From an uncultured Oscillibacter sp. (GTDB lineage: Bacteria > Bacillota_A > Clostridia > Oscillospirales > Oscillospiraceae), in assembly GCA_902462475.1 (NCBI GenBank), contig CABQCB010000059.1, positions 1-8,716 on the forward strand: a DNA stretch of 8,716 nt, written 5' to 3'. The position numbers and the translations under genes were made by a program. A model generated the notes under the pieces. That model was not told the DNA's origin and made no database searches. It saw only the letters and a list, made by a program, of their open reading frames with translations. Below, in pieces: positions 6,524-8,716 of this stretch (position 1 is its first letter; each line of letters starts with the position of its first letter).

Positions 6524-7896
6524 ACGCGATAAACTTGCTGAAGCTGCTCCACCAGCGCGTCAAAATGCATGGCGTGGGACGCCTTGACCAGCATGGCCGT
6601 ATTGGGGCCCAGCTGCTCTATGAGCTGGGGCAGCGCTTCCTCCTTCGTTGAAAAATGCAGCACGTTGCCGCCGCTCTGGGCGGTGCCTTCGGCGATCATA
6701 GCGGCCTTTTCCCCGATGGCCACCACGGAATCGATGCCCAGCATGGCCGCAAGCGCGCCCATGTTGTAGTGGGCCTGCTCCGTCAGGTCGCCCAGCTCGC
6801 CCATGTCGCCCAGCACTGCCACCTTCCGGTCGCACTCGGTCTTGGCCAGCACCTCCAGCGCGGCAGTGACCGACTGGGGATTGGCGTTGTAGCAGTCGTC
6901 CAGAATGACGCGGCCCTCGCGCAGCCTCACCACCCGCATCCGGGACCCGGCCGGCTCATAGGACGCCACGCCCCGGACGATCTCCTCGTGGGAAAGGCCC
7001 AGATGCTCGCCCACGGCCACGGCCATGGCCGCCGGGTACGCCATATGCTCACCGGGAGCAGGGATGGACAGCAGATAGCGGTCACGCTCCGTGACCACCG
7101 TGCAGGTGATGCCCTCCACGCCGTGGTCGGCCATGTCCTCGATCCGCACGGTGCAGTGCTCGCTCTGGCCGCAGCGGACCGTGACAAAGGGCGCCGTCAC
7201 CGTGTCCAGCAGGGCATCGTCCCCGTTGAGGATCAAAAGGCCCTCCGGCTTGAGGTTTTCCAGGATTTCGCACTTGGCCTGGAGGATGCCCTCCCGGCTG
7301 CCCAGATACTCGATGTGGGCGTCGCCGATGTTGGAGATGACGGCGATATCCGGCCGCACCATCTGGCCCAGGTAGCGGATCTCTCCGAAGTGGTTCATGC
7401 CCGTCTCGATCACGGCCGCCTCATGCTCGGGCGCAAGGCCCAGCAGCGTCAGGGGCGTGCCGATGTCGTTATTGAAGTTCTCCGGGGTCTTCAGGACATG
7501 GTATTTCGCCTCCAGCACGGCGGCGATCATCTCTTTGGTGGTGGTCTTGCCCACGCTGCCGGTGATCTGGATCACCGGGATGTGGAACTGGTCCCGGTAA
7601 TGGGAGGCCAGGGCCCGCAGGGCAAGGCGCGTATCATCCACCTTGATGTAAAACTTATCCGGCCGCAAATTTATGGGCAGCCGGGCGCACAGGCACCCGG
7701 CCGCGCCGGCATCCAGCGCCGCGTCGATAAAATTATGTCCGTCAAATTTTTCTCCCACCCAGGGAAGAAACAGGCACCCCGGCGTGATGCGCCGGCTGTC
7801 GGTACACACGGCGTCCACCATGGGCGCGTCCTCCCGGGGGTTCCACCAGATACCGCTGACCGCGGCGGCGATCTCCTTGACCGTCATCGGCTGCAT
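6520..7896 (-). CDS. murF: UDP-N-acetylmuramoyl-tripeptide--D-alanyl-D-alanine ligase
   Basis: MurF is the last cytoplasmic Mur ligase: it uses ATP to attach D-Ala-D-Ala to UDP-MurNAc-tripeptide, giving the pentapeptide precursor. At 458 residues it has the normal family length. The N-terminal substrate domain carries the DSRRITPG and GEKFDGHNF segments (residues about 33-56). The ATP-binding P-loop GSVGKTT is at 113-119, followed by the MurF-typical NFNNDIGTP (140-148), MNHFGEI (about 167-173) and the central-domain SNIGDAHIEYLGS. The C-terminal Mur ligase domain has DDCYNANP (333-340), a MurF hallmark, and VLGDMGELG (about 361-369). The ATG at 7896 is chosen because it has a good ribosome binding site and overlaps the ddl stop as TGATG. 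The substrate made by ddl is thus encoded directly upstream and probably translated in a coupled way. The 3' end overlaps the ABC-F start by 4 nt. Confidence 0.97.
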   Translation of the reverse strand: MQPMTVKEIAAAVSGIWWNPREDAPMVDAVCTDSRRITPGCLFLPWVGEKFDGHNFIDAALDAGAAGCLCARLPINLRPDKFYIKVDDTRLALRALASHYRDQFHIPVIQITGSVGKTTTKEMIAAVLEAKYHVLKTPENFNNDIGTPLTLLGLAPEHEAAVIETGMNHFGEIRYLGQMVRPDIAVISNIGDAHIEYLGSREGILQAKCEILENLKPEGLLILNGDDALLDTVTAPFVTVRCGQSEHCTVRIEDMADHGVEGITCTVVTERDRYLLSIPAPGEHMAYPAAMAVAVGEHLGLSHEEIVRGVASYEPAGSRMRVVRLREGRVILDDCYNANPQSVTAALEVLAKTECDRKVAVLGDMGELGDLTEQAHYNMGALAAMLGIDSVVAIGEKAAMIAEGTAQSGGNVLHFSTKEEALPQLIEQLGPNTAMLVKASHAMHFDALVEQLQQVYRV

Positions 7897-8716
7897 CAAT
7901 ACGCCCTCCTCTTCAGCTGACACGACTGCCGCACGATCTCCTCGCACAGCTCCTCATAGCTCATGCCCACCGCGGCAGCCTCCTTGGGCACGAAGCTGGT
8001 GGGCGTCATGCCGGGCAGGGAATTTGCCTCCAGGCACCAAAGCTGCCCGTCCTTGTCCAGGATCATATCCGTGCGGGAGTAGACCTCCAGCCCCAGCGCC
8101 CGGTGCACCCGCAGGGCAAGCTCACCGGCAGCGGACATCTCCGCGTCAGTGATCTGGGCGGGGCAGGTCTCCTCCGCCGCACCGGCCTGATACTTGGCCG
8201 CGTAGTCGAACTCCTTGCCTGCCGGCACTGTCTCCACCGCCGGCAGCCACCGCTGCCCCAGCACGGCCACCGTCAGCTCCCGGCCAAAAATGCGCTCTTC
8301 CACCAGCACGCGGCTGCCATAGCGCAGCACCTGCTCCAGTGCCTCCTTCAGCGCGGCCCGGTCCTCGGGCAGGTACACGCCCAGAGAGGAGCCGCCGCCC
8401 ACGGTCTTGACCACGCAGGGCATGGGCAGCTCCGCGGCCAGGCGCTCCACGTCCGAGGCGTCATAGTCCAGCAGCTGCCACTTGGGCGTGGGGATGCCGG
8501 CAGAGTCCATGATCTGCTTGGACACGGCCTTATCCATGGCCACCGCCGAGGCCAGATGGCCGGAGCCCGTGTAGGGCACGCCCATCAGGTCCAGCACCGC
8601 CTGGATGCGGCCGTCCTCGCCGTCCTGGCCGTGGAGGCCGATGAACACCACGTCCGCCAGGGCGCAGATCTCCAGCACCCGGGGACCGATGTGGCTGTCT
8701 CCGCCGGAGGGGCGGC
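7896..8716 (-). CDS. ddl: D-alanine--D-alanine ligase, 5' end beyond the window
   Basis: This ATP-grasp enzyme joins two D-alanines in the cytoplasm to make the dipeptide that MurF uses. The visible 272 residues are the C-terminal part; roughly 70 residues are missing off the window edge, judging from the usual 300-350 of the family. The frame stays open to the last base. The codon at 8676-8678 is an internal GTG, not the start. Visible signatures, in order, are HGQDGEDG with a following Q (N-terminal active-site loop), an ATP-binding VVKTVGGGSSLGV segment, FDYAAKY, YSRTDM, and the metal/phosphate-binding EANSLPGMT near the C-terminus. In E. coli DdlB and relatives the Tyr in the Y-x-A-K-Y loop goes with D-Ala-D-Ala specificity, whereas Phe goes with D-lactate. 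Tyr is kept here, so an ordinary vancomycin-sensitive dipeptide ligase is inferred. The stop TGA (7898-7896) shares one base with the murF start. Confidence 0.95.
   Translation of the reverse strand, partial: RPSGGDSHIGPRVLEICALADVVFIGLHGQDGEDGRIQAVLDLMGVPYTGSGHLASAVAMDKAVSKQIMDSAGIPTPKWQLLDYDASDVERLAAELPMPCVVKTVGGGSSLGVYLPEDRAALKEALEQVLRYGSRVLVEERIFGRELTVAVLGQRWLPAVETVPAGKEFDYAAKYQAGAAEETCPAQITDAEMSAAGELALRVHRALGLEVYSRTDMILDKDGQLWCLEANSLPGMTPTSFVPKEAAAVGMSYEELCEEIVRQSCQLKRRAY
7905..7910 (-). promoter_or_regulatory. Ribosome binding site of murF
   Basis: A perfect AGGAGG on the minus strand lies 8 nt upstream of the ATG at 7896-7894, inside the last codons of ddl. It decides the murF start: a longer in-frame reading from an ATG at 7947 would add 17 residues that lie inside ddl and have no matching family N-terminus. 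Confidence 0.85.

Noticed and set aside
6655..7920. Plus-strand open frame of 421 codons opposite murF
   Set aside because: It is antisense to a gene with unmistakable MurF motifs, with no good ribosome binding site or domain signal; its composition is that of a GC-rich shadow.
7940..8280. Vancomycin-resistance type (D-Ala-D-Lac) ligase
   Set aside because: The specificity loop keeps Tyr (DYAAKY), and no vanH- or vanX-like gene lies next to it, so an ordinary D-Ala-D-Ala ligase is the better reading.
8676..8678. GTG codon as start of a short ddl
   Set aside because: The frame continues upstream to the window edge with Ddl-like sequence, and the conserved HGQDGEDG loop begins too close to this codon for a complete N-terminal domain.
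1..8716. CRISPR array, tRNA/rRNA genes, insertion sequences, prophage genes or a defence system
   Set aside because: No regularly spaced repeats, no tRNA- or rRNA-like stretches and no transposase or integrase motifs were seen. The eight genes fill nearly all of the window and all belong to recognisable, mostly housekeeping families.

Overview
The window is about 8.7 kb of GC-rich, nearly gap-free bacterial sequence. It holds eight protein genes, all on the minus strand, so transcription runs from high to low coordinates. Strong Shine-Dalgarno sites, high GC and the mix of gene families suggest a GC-rich member of the Bacillota, most like the Oscillospiraceae/Clostridia of the gut (Flavonifractor- or Pseudoflavonifractor-like). 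That placement is inferred from style and protein flavour, not from a marker comparison.

In transcription order the genes are: (1) ddl, D-alanine--D-alanine ligase, its 5' end cut off by the window edge (7896-8716); (2) murF, which attaches D-Ala-D-Ala to the UDP-MurNAc-tripeptide (6520-7896); (3) an ABC-F ATPase of the ribosome-acting type (4622-6523); (4) a membrane-anchored YdcF/SanA-like DUF218 protein (3837-4625); (5) a small flavodoxin-like protein (3331-3819); (6) prfA, peptide chain release factor 1 (2224-3294); (7) a single 557-residue reading frame joining a Sua5-type threonylcarbamoyl-AMP synthase to a dephospho-CoA kinase (508-2181); (8) the first 173 residues of an M18-family aminopeptidase, cut off by the left window edge (1-521).

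The genes are tightly packed. ddl/murF overlap by 1 nt (TGATG), murF/ABC-F and ABC-F/ydcF by 4 nt each (ATGA), and the fusion gene and the aminopeptidase by 14 nt. The other gaps are 17, 36 and 42 bp. I see no convincing terminator or promoter, so the window looks like the interior of one long operon or of abutting operons. The first half supplies the last cytoplasmic steps of peptidoglycan precursor synthesis (D-Ala-D-Ala formation, then ligation) plus an envelope-type DUF218 protein. The second half is translation-related (release factor 1, tRNA t6A synthesis) with a CoA biosynthesis step fused on. The ABC-F protein links the two themes, as a translation factor embedded in the cell-wall part.

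There are no stretches over 300 bases without a gene, and I see no RNA genes, CRISPR arrays, insertion sequences or prophage genes. Most of the window is housekeeping. The points that deserve a second look are the Sua5-CoaE fusion, the ABC-F gene locked by overlaps between murF and ydcF without its own ribosome binding site, and the absence of prmC next to prfA.
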